A stretch of DNA of 64,000 nucleotides from assembly GCA_951799445.1 (NCBI GenBank), contig OX637292.1, positions 3,041,296 to 3,105,295 of the forward strand, read 5' to 3'. Position numbers and translations under genes: made by a program. Below are positions 14,201 to 25,969 of this stretch, one piece after another. Source of the stretch: Pseudisothecium myosuroides (lineage: Eukaryota > Streptophyta > Bryopsida > Hypnales > Lembophyllaceae). The first letter of the stretch is position 1. The number at the start of each line of letters is the position of its first letter. The notes under the pieces are model-generated. The model saw only the letters and a program-made list of their open reading frames with translations. It searched no databases and was not told the DNA's origin.

Positions 14201-17200
14201 CACTGTGCTAATGTAGACTTAGTACAAACCGATTCTAAAGAACAATGCATTCTACCGACTGTAAAGGGTCGGACAAAATCGATAATCGTATATGCAAGGG
14301 AAGAAGGCAAGAAGCGACGTCTAATAACTACAAGCAAAGATCTGACTGGAGAGCATGTCTTTGCAAAGCGTTACCTCCAGAGGTGGTTTGCGAATATCTC
14401 CATCATCCATCCGGAGTTCTACTCGCATAAAAAGGCTGCGTTTTCGACTTAGATTGACAGATTGAGGATATATGTACAGACAGTGCAATAGCTGAGATGG
14501 AGCCTCAACTTTTGATCCCAACCGAAACTCAACAGCCCGAAACTGCCACAGAATTACAGAGCAACTTGAATTCAATTACAAGTACTACTGAGCACAACTG
14601 CAACTTTGGAGGTATATCAAATCATATCTGCAAAGAGATGAGACATTGGTGTAAAACGAAACATTGTGGGTTCACATACGTCAGATTTTCCGAGCTCAAT
14701 GCTTCCCACACTACCACAATGTAGGTTGCGAAGCTTTTCTCCAGGACTCCATTTCTGCCGTCCATTATGCGCAGTCTTACTCATGCCCTGTCCTTGCATG
14801 AACCGCCCTGAGAAGGAAGGTCCCACAATTGACCGGCTATCACCATCAATAGATCCATTGCCGAAACTACCACACTCAGATATGAGATCATGTTCATGGT
14901 CCTCATTAGAGAATCTCTCTATCTCAAGTCGCAGTGTGGCCTTCACGGGCTTGTGTACTTTGAACTTTGGATCCTGCAAAGCAACCACAAACCATATTAC
15001 CAATGGAGTAGGTAGAACACATTATCGTGGCTTCTTAGAAGAATATTTAACTAACCGACTCCTTCAGATCCAAACTCCGCATAGAGCAGCTTGAGCAGTG
15101 CGAACAGCACGCTCGGTGTGTACAGCTACAAAGTTGTGCAAAGTACTTTACCTGAAGCATTTCCTCGGTATAATTCTCTTTGACGCGGTGAAGGCTTGGG
15201 ATATCCACCAGAACTGGCACACAAGATGTTTCTGCCTTCGCATCCGCAACAAGACGTCCATCTGAATCCAAGGATGCTTCCATCAAAGCTGATCCAAAAA
15301 GTCCTGGAGGGAGTGGGCTGCTTGGCGATGATGAGAAGCCTCCTACACCACCTGTTACACGTGCATCAAACAGAGCAACTACTGCCCAAGAAAAAGGCTC
15401 TCTAAAAGGCATCACCCGCGCCCAGACCTGCAGCTTCTGTTTTTCTCTCTCAGTCAAGTGTACCTTAAAACACAATACAATCAAATCGAACTGTCAGTAA
15501 TTAATTGTACTCAAACAATACATGGCTAAGGTACTTAGATAGCGTAAGAATACGTGATAGATAGACAGCATACAAACCAAGCAGCCCACATTATCAATAT
15601 CCTGACGATGATGCTTGAACACAAGATGGTGAGTGAATTATGATAGAAACGACATAATCTTTCCATATACAAATGATTTATTGCAACTAATGTGTCTTCT
15701 GCGGCATCATTGAAGGCATAGTGGATCAGCCCGACTAAACGTATAGTAAAGTTAATCATGGTTTACTCAAAAATGCCAAAGAAAACGTCCATAGAGCCAA
15801 ATAACAGCTTCTCAACATCCAGATTACGTTAACAATAACTCACGGGTTCTTTCCGCGAGTAAACATGAGCAGTCACTCCTCCTTCCTCAGTCACATGTTT
15901 TTCAAGCTGAATCAGTAAGCATATCGCTGGTGACGCTGCCTCTAGCGAAAAAATAGCTCTTCTTTGATAACCGCCAGCCTCCTGCCAATTAACGCATCAA
16001 TTCATCACCTGCTCCAATATGCAATACCATAGAACTGATAAACAGACGCCGCACAACCAAAGAGAAATATGAAACTCGGATTAAGTCTTACATCTTGGAA
16101 CTCTGACGGTAAACATCGGAAGTGGAAATCCTCTGATAATTTTTCCCGCCTCTCTCGATGATACAGACACAGCGTACCGTAGATAGGTTCTATAGCATGA
16201 AAACACATCCAAAGTCTTGGTAATCAGTACCTAACGTGCAAGCCTTTTAAATAAACATCAAAATCATAGTAGCTAAATTGTTCTTCCAAAACCCAGAACT
16301 AGCATTTGCAACCTCACACAAATATGAACCAAGATAGACCAAATAACCAATTGCTACAGCAAAGCGAAGGTCGAAACATTTGGCAATTTGATACAACCCT
16401 TCCAGTCCAACAATACATGACAAAAATATTGTTCAACCCTAGCCTCATAAATGATTCGCCCTCAAGTGTGTAGTCTTATTTCAAACACAACATAAATCCC
16501 TATATTACACAAGAAAATCCAACAACTATACAGGAATAACTTTGTAGATTTAAGTCGTAAGTTGTGTAGTCTTTCAAGAAAAACTTACCAACAAGTCCAG
16601 CCTGGATATTCAAAGACACGACCTTCACAGAGACCTTCAGCCCGCCACTGCAGTCACCCAAAATATGAGGCAAACACAAGGAGGCTATTTGTTAAGGAAA
16701 TTCAAGTAAATCTTAAGTGCTACATATATTGCTCGATTGATACAGATGAACACTTGCTGCATCAAGTTAGACAGAGACGTTAACTGACTGTGTCCCAGAT
16801 ATGATTTCTCACCCAGGTGATAGTGCAGAAGGTAGTTCTGGAGACCTTTGTCCAAATAATGACGCCCGTGTTGATCGCCAACTATAAACAGGCTCATAAG
16901 GAGGTAGCGCAGAACCCCCATAATGCTGAATGCAGAACGGATTTTTCAGAATAGAATTGATAGGTCCTCATACATCCAGAGAACTCAGCAAACCCAGCAG
17001 ATTAAATTTAATGAAACACATGCATAGCCAACGTCCCCAAAACACACACTTTCCAACTACCGATATAGTGGCCGCGAAATTGATAAGATATAGAATCGGA
17101 ACTTTGCACACTAGCATCGCTCCACAGGATTGCTGATGAACTCAAGATAGTTCAGAGTATCACTGATGTCCTGCAATGATGACATAAGCTATAAGTGTCA

Positions 17201-18250
17201 TAAGACGAATTACCTTCGTAGATTTTGAATGAATTCCTTCTGGAATTTCACTTGTTGATCTAGAAGAGAAACGTCCAGATAGTTGTCCAGAGGAACGTCT
17301 AGACTGACGTCGAAGCATTGCAGAATCTTCATCATCAGTAGCATCACCATTTCTGCCCAGCCTTCTGTTTGAAAGTCGAAACTCTACAGCAAACACCATG
17401 TCAGCATAAGTTATCATCAGTTATCGTGCGGCAACTTAGTGAAATATTCACAGTATGATATACATGATACCAGTGATATCCACTCACCACAACGACAAGA
17501 GCTACAGCAACACGTCCAAAACGAAGACACTCACAAATCAAACGGGCTGTATCAATGCAAATCCGGTGCACTCATAAGGGGAAATGCAGCTTGTGCTAAT
17601 CTATATCTCTAGGGCAGTATAAATGAAGCGCAGGTCATCCTCTTGAAATAACCACCTTGCTAAGATTTGTCACTTTTCTTAAAGCTTTGTCTCCGACGTT
17701 AAATTCAGCAGTTTGAAATGTTTCGTAGTACAGACCTGTCTCTACATCTGTGTCGGGTCCTTCAAAAATCTGATGTTCAAAGATTGGAGCTGGCAGTGAG
17801 TCATAGTGCCCATATTTAAACTCGTCCTTCACCCAATCTGCCCTGTAGCTTTGAAGAAGCTCTTTCAAATGTGGCCAAGCGTCCACATTTCTATTCAACT
17901 GCATAAATTCGCCCGTATTAACGACTTCATCATCATTCCACACTCCAAGAACCTTCAGATTGACAATTTCACAAAATAGTACTTTCGAGTAACCTCAATA
18001 ATCGCGCAATTCTGCCACCGAGCCGGAAAACACTGGATGGTGTACAAAAGGGGCAAATTAAAAAACACCGATACCTTGATTACACTGTTATCACCCACAA
18101 TATACACGCATATAACTACAGCATAGACACCAAGGTTTAAATTAACAGTGAAGTGGAAATGCTGACCAAGGGCTCGAGATCGACTGACTGTCCAGCGTAC
18201 GGGTGTGGGATAAGTTTGAACCGCTGCCCGCTCAAGGCAATTTCACCCAT
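5640..18250 (-). CDS. SPK1: SPIKE1, DOCK-family Rho/ROP guanine nucleotide exchange factor (33 exons)
   Basis: Plant SPIKE1 activates ROP (Rho-of-plants) GTPases by promoting GDP release. It acts upstream of the WAVE-ARP2/3 actin pathway in cell shape and polarity, and has been placed at ER exit sites. The exons read in order as a full-length SPK1: conserved N-terminal region, DHR1 (C2-like, lipid binding), helical middle and DHR2 (catalytic). My model codes for 1950 residues, against about 1830 in Arabidopsis. The start ATG is at 18248-18250 and the TGA stop at 5640-5642. The protein ends in IPAILSEL, as Arabidopsis SPK1 does. All junctions are in phase and GT-AG. Introns are mostly 80-350 bp. 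I saw no frameshift or premature stop, so it is probably functional. Weakest points are the donor of exon 4, the acceptor of exon 15 and the true N-terminus. Confidence 0.95.
8600..13593 (-). other. SPK1: SPK1 exons 14-29 (numbering skips the optional cassette), helical middle region
   Basis: Exons: 13593-13551, 13491-13426, 13222-13061, 12783-12676, 12437-12400, 12290-12146, 12035-11909, 11671-11478, 11228-11098, 10945-10870, 10646-10536, 10376-10194, 9781-9644, 9294-9079, 8947-8600. This stretch links DHR1 and DHR2. Matches to Arabidopsis SPK1 include YVDYAFDDFGG, KGYRVGPVYDDVLSMAW, LLTEVHERCKKGL, DHDLFVEMPGRDP, QLMCKHQYDARYQ, SLREALAQAQS and GATLMSRENDRFLKQVAFHL. The acceptor for the 66-nt exon 13491-13426 was chosen at TGCAG/CGG because only that keeps phase. 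A 10-12 bp tandem repeat (CAAAACCTAAA type, about 12566-12612) lies inside the intron between 12676 and 12437. Confidence 0.88.
9412..9486 (-). other. SPK1: Candidate in-frame cassette exon of SPK1 (25 codons)
   Basis: Between the exons at 9781-9644 and 9294-9079 lies an open 75-nt segment with an acceptor (TTACAG/CTTGAAC) and a donor (GAGCAG/GTGTAT). Both sit in phase 0, matching the neighbours. It would add 25 mostly hydrophobic residues beginning LEQIILSLFQ and ending HDLEQ. Including it splits a 349-bp intron into about 157 and 117 bp, close to other introns here. Arabidopsis SPK1 has no matching segment, so it may be optional, lineage-specific or chance. Confidence 0.4.
13704..14542 (-). 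other. SPK1: SPK1 exons 11-13, DHR1 (C2-like) domain
   Basis: Exons 14542-14375, 14079-13888 and 13747-13704 (residues 537-670) encode the DOCK homology region 1 core. Visible blocks are LHCLYIYPQSVNLSRKR, FMRVELRMDDGDIRKPPLE, YHDEFKIQLP and HHLLFTFFHVDLQMKLEAPK, each nearly the same in Arabidopsis SPK1. In the DOCK family this C2-like fold binds phosphoinositides and brings the exchange factor to membranes. Exon 13 is only 44 nt; it continues VVVGYSVLPL and ends in phase 2. Confidence 0.88.
14680..18250 (-). other. SPK1: SPK1 exons 1-10, N-terminal region
   Basis: Predicted exons in transcript order: 18250-18167, 17952-17656, 17381-17214, 17170-17126, 16925-16813, 16647-16589, 16189-16092, 15981-15844, 15463-15152, 14973-14680 (residues 1-536). 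Recognisable SPK1 blocks are WPHLKELLQSYRADWVKDE followed by IFEGPDTD in exon 2, LPPYEP and LFGQRSPE in exon 5, ERREKLSEDF in exon 7, EEGGVTAHVYSRKEP in exon 8, VHLTEREKQKLQVWARVMPF in exon 9 and KVHKPVKATLRLEIER in exon 10. Exon 3 is Ser/Arg-rich and poorly conserved. The 45-nt exon 4 is supported mainly by phase: its donor CCT/GTGGAG is weak, but the alternatives run into TAG. The exon 2 donor could sit 3 bases later without changing phase. Confidence 0.85.
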
Positions 18251-18253
18251 CCC

Positions 18254-20642
18254 CTGCTGAAGATTTAAACAGGAAAAAATTATGTCATATCCGAGGGTAA
18301 TTGCCAAACCACACAATGACTTCGCTCACGAGAAAGGATCCAACAAGATAAGATTCTTGCAACTGTCACCGCTATCAGTGCAAGACAGTGAACGAACATC
18401 TCAAACGCAACCTACTAGATACAAAATTCATAAAAACTCTCGTAGAGTGGCTCACAATTGGCTCTTTCAAATAGTCTCTCATTAAGACGACGGCTACAGG
18501 CACACGAAAGGGACAAAGGTCAGGTAATGCCTCTCTTCTTCAGCTCAAGTGTGACACAGAGTCCCGCAGCAATATCTCAATATTCTGATAGTTGTTTTAG
18601 ATATTGGTGTAACCTTAAAATCACCACTATACGGCACAGGAAACCTATGTGGGCAATTCTCTCCGAAACCCGAGATAGCTAAGTCTCGAGTTCTAAACCG
18701 TGTAAGCATAAAATGTAGATAGTCCTGGCATTCCTAAAAGACGAATTATGTCGACTTACGCCCGTACATTTCAAAGTGACATTCCCGAACTCATGCGCTC
18801 CTAGAGCCGTAATGCAGCTTAAGACCGTAAACGTTCAACTTTTGTCTGGCTCCTGTATAAAGACGGATAGAAGGTCACCTTCTTGATTGCTCCACTGTCG
18901 ACGACAGTCCTAGTGACAAAGCTCAGCTCCCAGTAAGAAGAGCTTTCTTTCTCTCCATTCGGCCCCCATGTCTCCTCCGCGTCCCCCCGATCATGATTGC
19001 CTACTCTACATTGTTCAACAGAGGCCGATACTTCTTCGAAACTGGATCCTTTCTGTTCCTCGCAGCTTTCCACCCTGGTTACCCCAATACAGAGAAACGC
19101 TGACTAGTACAAGCAACTCGCAGTTCGGTCGTATATAGACCAACCTAACCTCGTCCGGATCTTCAAAACTTCATAGAATAGGGTATTGCCGTTAAATCTG
19201 AGCGTCAGACGCAGCACGTGAAACGAACTTTCAATATTGCAAGGTTTAGGTTATCCGCCAAGTCGTACACCAGATCCTCACAAGCGGAACCAAAACAGGC
19301 TCAAAGACTCCCCGTCAGGAAAAAGGAGAGACTTCCGAATGAACAGAGCCCACTCGCGACCCAAAAACTCGCAAATGCACTACATCACACATATCCTATG
19401 GCCTCCCAGAAGCTCAATGGGATGAAAGAGCAAGTCCACTGCAATTCGATGAAACAGCAAGTCCACCATTCTTTTTTAAAGTCCAGCTGCCAAATGAAGA
19501 AGGAAGATATAAAACCAAGCCGAGCTGAGATTCACAAGGAGCACTTAGCCTCTACATCAGACTTCCGCCCCGGGAAAAAAAAAGACTTCTGCAGTCCTGC
19601 ACTACTGAGCTCCAAACACAAAGCTCCTGCGGCCATTGAACATCAATCAAATCGCCGTTGCCGACACCTCCTCTCTCAAGTTCAATACTCACACTCCGCC
19701 CTTGAAAAAAACTCCAGTGAGCTTCTTACACGCTACAGAGGCTCCACGTAATGCTCGAAGCACCGAATTCCCGCCGAAACCACTCTTCATCACCAGAGCG
19801 AGTGAGCCCACCATTAAAATATTGAAAAATAAAAATGCAAGTCGACTAAATCTCTCTAAATCAGTGACTGACTAAATCAGTCCACCCCTCACCGCTTAAC
19901 TTACACTACAATATTCACTCAGGCGCGAAACGCAAACACACGGCACGGGTCGATGACCAAATGAGCGAGCAGCGAGGACACGCACGCCGTACCAAAGCCA
20001 AAGAACATCCTGATTTCTGAGCCGTTAGGTGCGTTCGAGAGCTCGTTGGAAAGCGGAAAGCGAGATGCGAGGAAGAGAGAGGCTTAAGTTCCCAGGGTCA
20101 GGGCAGATCGTCGTCGGAGTACGGCAGACAGCAGCAGCGATGATGATGGAGTTCTGGGGAAGGAGTAACTTAGTGTCTGTAGCAAAGTGGAGTTGCAGAG
20201 TGGAAGCTGTCGCAACCTCGGCACAGTGGCGGGGTGGCGGGCTGGCGGGCTGGCGGGGTGGTCAGGGACCGAAGCTCGGTCTAGCTCCGGCAGACCTTGG
20301 TTCGGGGAATCCGCAATGCCACGTCGGTTTGGAGGACCTGCAATCATCTGACTTGGACCCGCCATGTCGGTCGAAATCTTGGCGCCAAAAGTCTGAGCTG
20401 GCACTCCGTTTTCACCCCGCACCTTCCCGGAGTTGAGTTAAGTTACCCGTTGGCTGGCTCGTCGCGCAGGACGTGGATCGGCTACAGGCCCGGGCGTAGT
20501 GCCTGGAGGGCTTCATTGTCAAGGGGAGTGGATTTCGAAATATTCCCTCCTGAATATAACATTGATCATAACGCATTCCCCTCTGGCAACTTCAATTCGA
20601 GCTAGCCATCAACATTCTTAACGCTTCAGAGCGCAAGAAGCT
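18254..20642 (-). promoter_or_regulatory. Probable 5' leader and promoter region of SPK1
   Basis: Upstream flank of SPK1 with near-balanced base composition, in contrast to the AT-rich DNA beyond 20.6 kb. A GC-rich patch at about 20.0-20.5 kb contains an 8-bp tandem motif (GGCGGGCT/GGCGGGGT type) at about 20226-20262. Open frames on both strands (plus 19218-19751 and 20029-20436, minus 20084-20422) show no known domain and are probably compositional. I could not place a TATA box or start site. Confidence 0.35.
18879..19071 (-). other. SPK1: Possible upstream SPK1 exon (5' UTR or N-terminal extension)
   Basis: The first coding exon is preceded by a good acceptor (TCAGCAG/GGGATGGG at 18253), so at least one exon lies upstream. 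An open stretch here ends in the donor AAG/GTGACC at 18879 and joins in phase 0 to the ATG exon. The translated piece is acidic with a KK end. No ATG lies between it and an in-frame TAG about 36 bases upstream. Unless a further exon supplies the start, it is more likely 5' UTR, and I keep the ATG at 18250 as start. Confidence 0.4.
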
Positions 20643-21580
20643 ATTTAAGGTGAGTACCCCAAAAAACGCCACTGAAAGCTACTGCTGTGTCTGGTTAGTA
20701 CTATTTAGACTGGGTAAATTTTCATATTTTCTTGTTGGCAAGTGAAACGAGGTTGCAACGCACCAAAGAACATGACATTTGGATACCTTATGCAAAAGAT
20801 ACGGAGGAACAAAGTTTGGTTCTTATATAGGTTCATATTTGATTTTGGAGATGCTCGTAGAGTGAAGATGGCAATTTAAAGTCAATGGCGCATTCGAAGG
20901 TGCACACCTTATATGGTCAGTGGTTGGAAGAAAATCGCAATAATAACAATATTAATAGTTGATATCCATTTGGAAATGGCATGCCATGTCGGTAACCTAA
21001 AAACCGCCACTTTTGCCACTATGCATGGTTAATAGTATTATTAGACTGGTCAAATTTTCATATTTTCATGTTGGCAAATGAAAGGAGGTTCCAACGCACC
21101 AAAGAATGCAACATTTAGAACTCATATGCAAAAGTTATGAAGGGTCAAAGCTTGTTGGGTAGAGGTTCTAAATTTGTTTATCCCACATATGTGTCAATGG
21201 CACATTTGAGGGTGCACACTTTATGCGGTCAGTGGTTGGGCAGAAATTGCAATAATAACAATTGATATCCATTTGGAAATGGCATGCCAGGTAGGTAATC
21301 TAAAAATTGCTACTTTTTGCCACTGTGCATGGTTAATAATATTATTAGACTGGTCAAATTTTCATATTTTCATGTTGGCAAGTGAAAGGAGGTTCCAACG
21401 CACCAAAGAATGCGACATTTGGAACTTGCATGCAAAAGTTATGAAGGGTCAAAGCTTTTTGAGTAGAGGTTTTTAATTTGTTTATTCCACATACATACAT
21501 ATTGATTTTGGAGATGTATACAAAGTAATAATGGCAGTTTCAAGTAGGGGCAATTTTAAGTGCACCTAATTTATATGATG
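20643..21580. repeat. Three tandem copies of the AGGTAGGT-type MITE
   Basis: Three head-to-tail units begin near 20643, 20990 and 21288. All share GTTCCAACGCACCAAAGAA (with changes), the word TTGGCAAGTGAAA and a run ATATGCAAAAGTTATGAAGG. Units 1 and 2 are followed by a shared linker ending ATATCCATTTGGAAATGGCA. Single copies of the same unit occur at 23772-24057 and 41226-41502. The middle unit lacks part of the 3' half. Confidence 0.82.
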
Positions 21581-23420
21581 TATGAGGCTTTGTATGCACA
21601 TTTTGCAATATTCAAATCATGATTTGGATTTATAAAACTTTTAAAAGATAAAATCATTTCTATACATGTGTTTGCCTCAAGTACGTATATTATTACCTCT
21701 ATTCCTTAAACTTTATATTTTGAATTGTATTAAACTTTCTTAAGGGTTAAGAAAAAAAATTGGCTTGTCCCTTCTACATTCAAAGGAAGCTTCAAGTTAA
21801 GATTTCCAACAATAAAAAGAGGGAGACAATGCAAAAGAGCCCAAAAGACCCCATACTCTAAATTTTTACTCCTAAAGGACTATGGCCTTTTTTTTCACCA
21901 AAAAAACACTCAAAAATGCCATTTCTATAGCAAAGAGTAAAAAATTTGAAAATTGTATTTTTGCACATCTAACTGTAGGATCTTACATCCAACTAGTATG
22001 AGAATGTGTGGAATAAATTTCAGAAATTTTGACCATAGATGATTGCAAGATATTTCCGTTTAAAGTAAAGAAAACAAGTTTTTTTGTACATTACGGGAGT
22101 AGATTCAAGAGTAGATTATTTGACTTTGAACCTTCTTAATCTAAATTTTTTGCACTACAAAGTTTTGAGGTTTAAATCGGCTTTATGGTGGGGAATGGAA
22201 TTGAGAATCTAGGAAAAATATATATTTCAAAAAAACTTAATTTTCATTCTTAAAAAAATTGTTAAGTAGAAGACAATAGGTATGAGATAGAAGGAAAATC
22301 TAAATTATTAATATCTCTAAGATGGAATTAAAACGCACTTATCCCAATGGTGAGATTGTTCTAGCAAGCAAACTAAACCATGTGGAACTTTTTTCTTAAA
22401 CTGTAAAAATTGCATTAAAAAATGAGTCCAACAAGTTATTTTTTCAAAAAGATACTTAGATTGCCCAAAAAACAATATTGGTCTATAACATTCACATCAC
22501 TTATCTAAATGAAATGAATCAAAGCTTTCCATATAGACAAAAACATAATCTATAAGCTAAAAAATTAAATTAAATTAAATTGCATTTTTGCATTTTTTTT
22601 TGTTGCATAGGCTCCCCTATTTTGAGCTTATTTGGGCATAACTTTTGCTCCAAGCACCAATTGAAAAAAAATTATACTCCCACAACACTAATCTTTTTTT
22701 CTATCTTCAAAAAAGTTTCAAAAAATCATGACAAAAATTTAGACTACAGGTACTTGCCCAAAATCCAATTTCTCCCCCCAAGGAACAATGGTCCTTTAGG
22801 AATTAATTAAACAAGCAATTGAATGAATAGTCTAAAGAAGTGCTACATGTCTTCCACCTAATTGACTTTCTTAGCTAATTTGAGATCTCTATTTCCAAAT
22901 AATCCCTGCCACTAAGCAATTTGGGGCCTCATTATATTTTAGATCTTGTTCTGCTTCGGTTTTGTTGCTTTGTGCTTGCTTCCCAAGTCCTATTTTGTTG
23001 GAGGTCTATTTGTATTCTCCCCGCGCATATCGTTGATTTTATTTTCATTTGTGTCAAAAATTAAACAAGAACAATGTGACCATGAGACTTTGTCCTAGGT
23101 AAACAACAATATTAGTTTGTTAATAGTGGATAGTAGGAAAATTAAACAAAGATAACATTGAATCAACCATATGTAAGCAAAACTAAAAATTAAAACTAGA
23201 AGTTCAAGAAAAAAAATGAAAACAAAAAATTAAATATAAATAAATAAAAAAATTGGACCCCCCCCCCATTTGACTCGTCAGACTCCTTCCTCCGACTAAA
23301 CCCTAAACATCTAACCGTTGTGTGTAGTGTGAATGCGGTTGTAGATAGGATTTGAAAACATGGATTTAAAACCCATAGTTGATGGGGAGAGTCCATACCA
23401 TAAGGTTGGACCACCCATCA
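21581..23420. other. AT-rich intergenic DNA with one TTAA element
   Basis: No gene is seen. It contains the element at 21865-22806 and a simple ATTAA repeat near 22563. A poly-C run occurs near 23260. Confidence 0.4.
21865..22806. mobile_element. piggyBac-like TTAA-bounded element, subfamily A
   Basis: The left tip is CTCCTAAAGGACTATGGCC after a mutated TTTA. The right tip, GGTCCTTTAGG, is followed by AATTAA. Internally it matches the copies at 25970-26923 (opposite orientation) and 50899-51787: a CTAAC(T/C)(G/T)TAGGATCTT block, a TGTGGAA(T/A)AAATTTCAGAA block, then TTGCAAGA(T/C)ATTT. About 0.94 kb, non-coding. Confidence 0.75.
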
Positions 23421-23770
23421 CCAACCAAGAGCCAATTCCCAACCTGTAGGGTGTTCTATTTCCAACCAAGGCTTAGAGTGTTTTCTTTTTCTTTTTCAAG
23501 GTTGGGACTAATAAGGTCATGACACATGTCCCAAAGTGCCATAAAATACATGGGAAATACTGAGTGGGAAAGTAGTTTTGGCTATGATTGGATTTAGACA
23601 ATTCTAGTGATTGGTAATGCGTTTGGAACACTTTTTGGCTCCCAGAATTCATAGTAATTTCAATTTTGGGGATAAAATTACGAAAAATTTAGAGTTCCAA
23701 TATTTCTTGTTTCTCTACAAGAGAAAAACTTCCTCTGCCTCACATTGCTCCTCATTTGTGCTGAAATTGT
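23420..23770. repeat. Family D repeat fragment, minus orientation
   Basis: Reverse-oriented relative of sequences at about 51790-52150 and 52190-52830. It shares a block around ATGACCTTATTAGTC and another around GGAGCC/GGCTCC plus AATTTTATCCCC. It lacks the SINE found in the 52.4-kb copy and so shows an empty version of that site. Confidence 0.65.
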
Positions 23771-23771
23771 T

Positions 23772-24057
23772 TAAGGTAGGTTTCCCAAAACCGCCACTAA
23801 TTGCTACTGTGCCTAATTACTACTATTAGACTGTTCAAATTCTTATATATTCTTATTGGCAAGGGAAAGGAGGTTCCAACGCACCAAAGAACGCGACATT
23901 TGGATACTGTATGCAAAAGTTATGCAGGAACAAAGTTTAGTTCTAAAAACATTTCTTTCACAGAGGTACTGTACATAACTGATTTTGGAAATGTACACAC
24001 ACTGAAGATGGTGCTTCAAGGTCAGTGGCACATTTGGGATGCCTACCTTAAGAGATT
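23772..24057. mobile_element. AGGTAGGT-type MITE, single copy
   Basis: Bounded by TA on both sides. The left tip is AGGTAGGTTTCCCAAAACCG and the right tip is GGGATGCCTACCT. The interior carries GGTTCCAACGCACCAAAGAA and GGATACTGTATGCAAAAGTT, as in the tandem set at 20.6-21.6 kb. About 286 bp. Confidence 0.8.
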
Positions 24058-25969
24058 AGGAATGGGTGGTTCCACCTTAGTCTCTCCTCTGCCCAAAGGA
24101 CACGCACAATAAATTACAATTCCAAATATTGATCAGCTGCAGCCAGAGGCACCTTGGAAGACCCAAAATGCTGTACTCCCATCTGTCAAAGTGGAAAAAT
24201 GCATGCCCATGCAAAAGCTTTGGAAGGGGACTAGGGGAGTACCTTACACACAATGAGACAATGGGACTTGGAGAGTAAGCTTATTGCCAAATAGGCCAAA
24301 GTGACATGGGATGGGATGCAGGCTTTTTCTTATTTCCAAGCTCTTGCAATAATGACTTTTTCAAATTTAAAAAAACTTCAACTCCGTCCAAAAATAACAG
24401 TCAAATCAAGAGCAGACTTGATGAGGCAGACCAGAAAGTAAGTTACAGCCCTGGTGCATTCCCGCTTCCTATTCTACTTGCACTGCTCCCTCCCCCACTC
24501 AGTCCCCACTCTGCAGGTAAGGTAGGGCCCACCATGGTGGGGTGGGTGTCAGCATGCTGATGTCATCACTACTCATCACAATTCTATAAATAATCAGGAA
24601 TTTAAAGCAAATCGTAAATTTTTAATTTTTTTTCCAATTTCATAGTATTTGGAATATTTCTCAAAATGAAGCTAAACAGAAGCTTCCGTCACATGTAGTG
24701 CATGGTGATTAGGAATGTAATATATTAAAAAATCCATGCAAAATTTCAAAATGTGAAATCTTCCCCCAACTTCTCGAAGAACTTTTCTAAAAATATAAAA
24801 GGATTTTTAGTCTTTGGAGTTTAAAGAAAAATCTTTCAATTTAAAAACAAAACAAAACACTAATTGAATTATGAATATCTGCTCAGATTATTAAAAAAAA
24901 CAATGTGATCTCTTTATGTTTCGGAAATTGAATATTAGGGCAATTATAACTGATTTCCCTCCATATTTCAGCAATGATTCAAAGGAATTCATGAACAGGA
25001 CATGTTGGGTTTCAACTTTCAGCATTAAACTAATCATTCTGGACAACTCACTCCAGAATCCGCATGTGTAATATTCCCACACTCTGTTATAAATAATGTA
25101 GTACACAAATAATCTGGATACATACTTCCTTTTTTTTGTTTTTTTGGAAACAATATGAAACAGAATTTCATGGATACATACTTTGTATTACAGCAACACG
25201 ATGGATCATGGACGAGTGTTTAGCAGAAAATTATGCAGCATTGAACGCGACGCAAAACACTGTAGTACGTTGTAAGCACGTACAACCATGTGCCCATCAC
25301 GTATTTAGCAACTAGTACAATCAACAATGAGGAAAAACAATCAAATCCCATCATACTAAAATACATTAGGATGACCTGTTGTGCAACCGACCAAATTGCA
25401 GAGTGGATCCGCGGCAGATTCTTGCCTAAAATGTTAATGTTATCAACACGAAAGTTTATTTTTTCCCTTCTTTGTAAAGGACGGTGATGAATTAAAAGGA
25501 AAAAAGAATACCGTAGTGTCCTAGCAACTTGGTTAGAGAATAAATAATTAAAAGTGTGCCTAAATTTTTGAAAAATTATTGACCTAGTTTGTCATATACA
25601 ATATATACACCGTTGTATACAAGGTAGGATTTGGAGGTCAAGACAAAAGGTTTAGGTGAATGCAATTGCCTTAGATGAAAGTAGCAACAATCATTCAAAG
25701 ATTGTAAGAACAACCTGGATGACTGCCTAATTTATTTTAATAATTTTTTACTTTTTTATTATTTTAATATATATTTTTTAGATTGCCTAACTATTTTTTG
25801 CACTTTAATTAATTAATAGGTAGAAAGTTGCCCAAGCTGCTAGAAAGCTACAATACATGATCTTTGGAAAGGCTTGTTGAATTGAAGAAGGGCAACAAAA
25901 GTTTCCATCTCAAGGAGTAAAGCCCACTAGAGCAAAAAAAAAACATTAATGCATCGAGTGCTACTAAAC
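24058..25969. other. Intergenic DNA, nothing recognised
   Basis: AT-rich DNA with a moderately GC-richer stretch at 24.1-24.6 kb. Short open frames only. No terminal repeats or RNA gene were identified. Confidence 0.4.

Noticed and set aside
19218..19751. 177-residue plus-strand open frame opposite the SPK1 leader
   Set aside because: Basic, low-complexity composition with no recognised domain. It lies antisense to the probable SPK1 5' region and overlaps other frames.
20029..20436. Overlapping long frames on both strands in the GC-rich patch
   Set aside because: High GC lowers stop frequency; the translations are Pro/Arg/Ser-rich without motifs.
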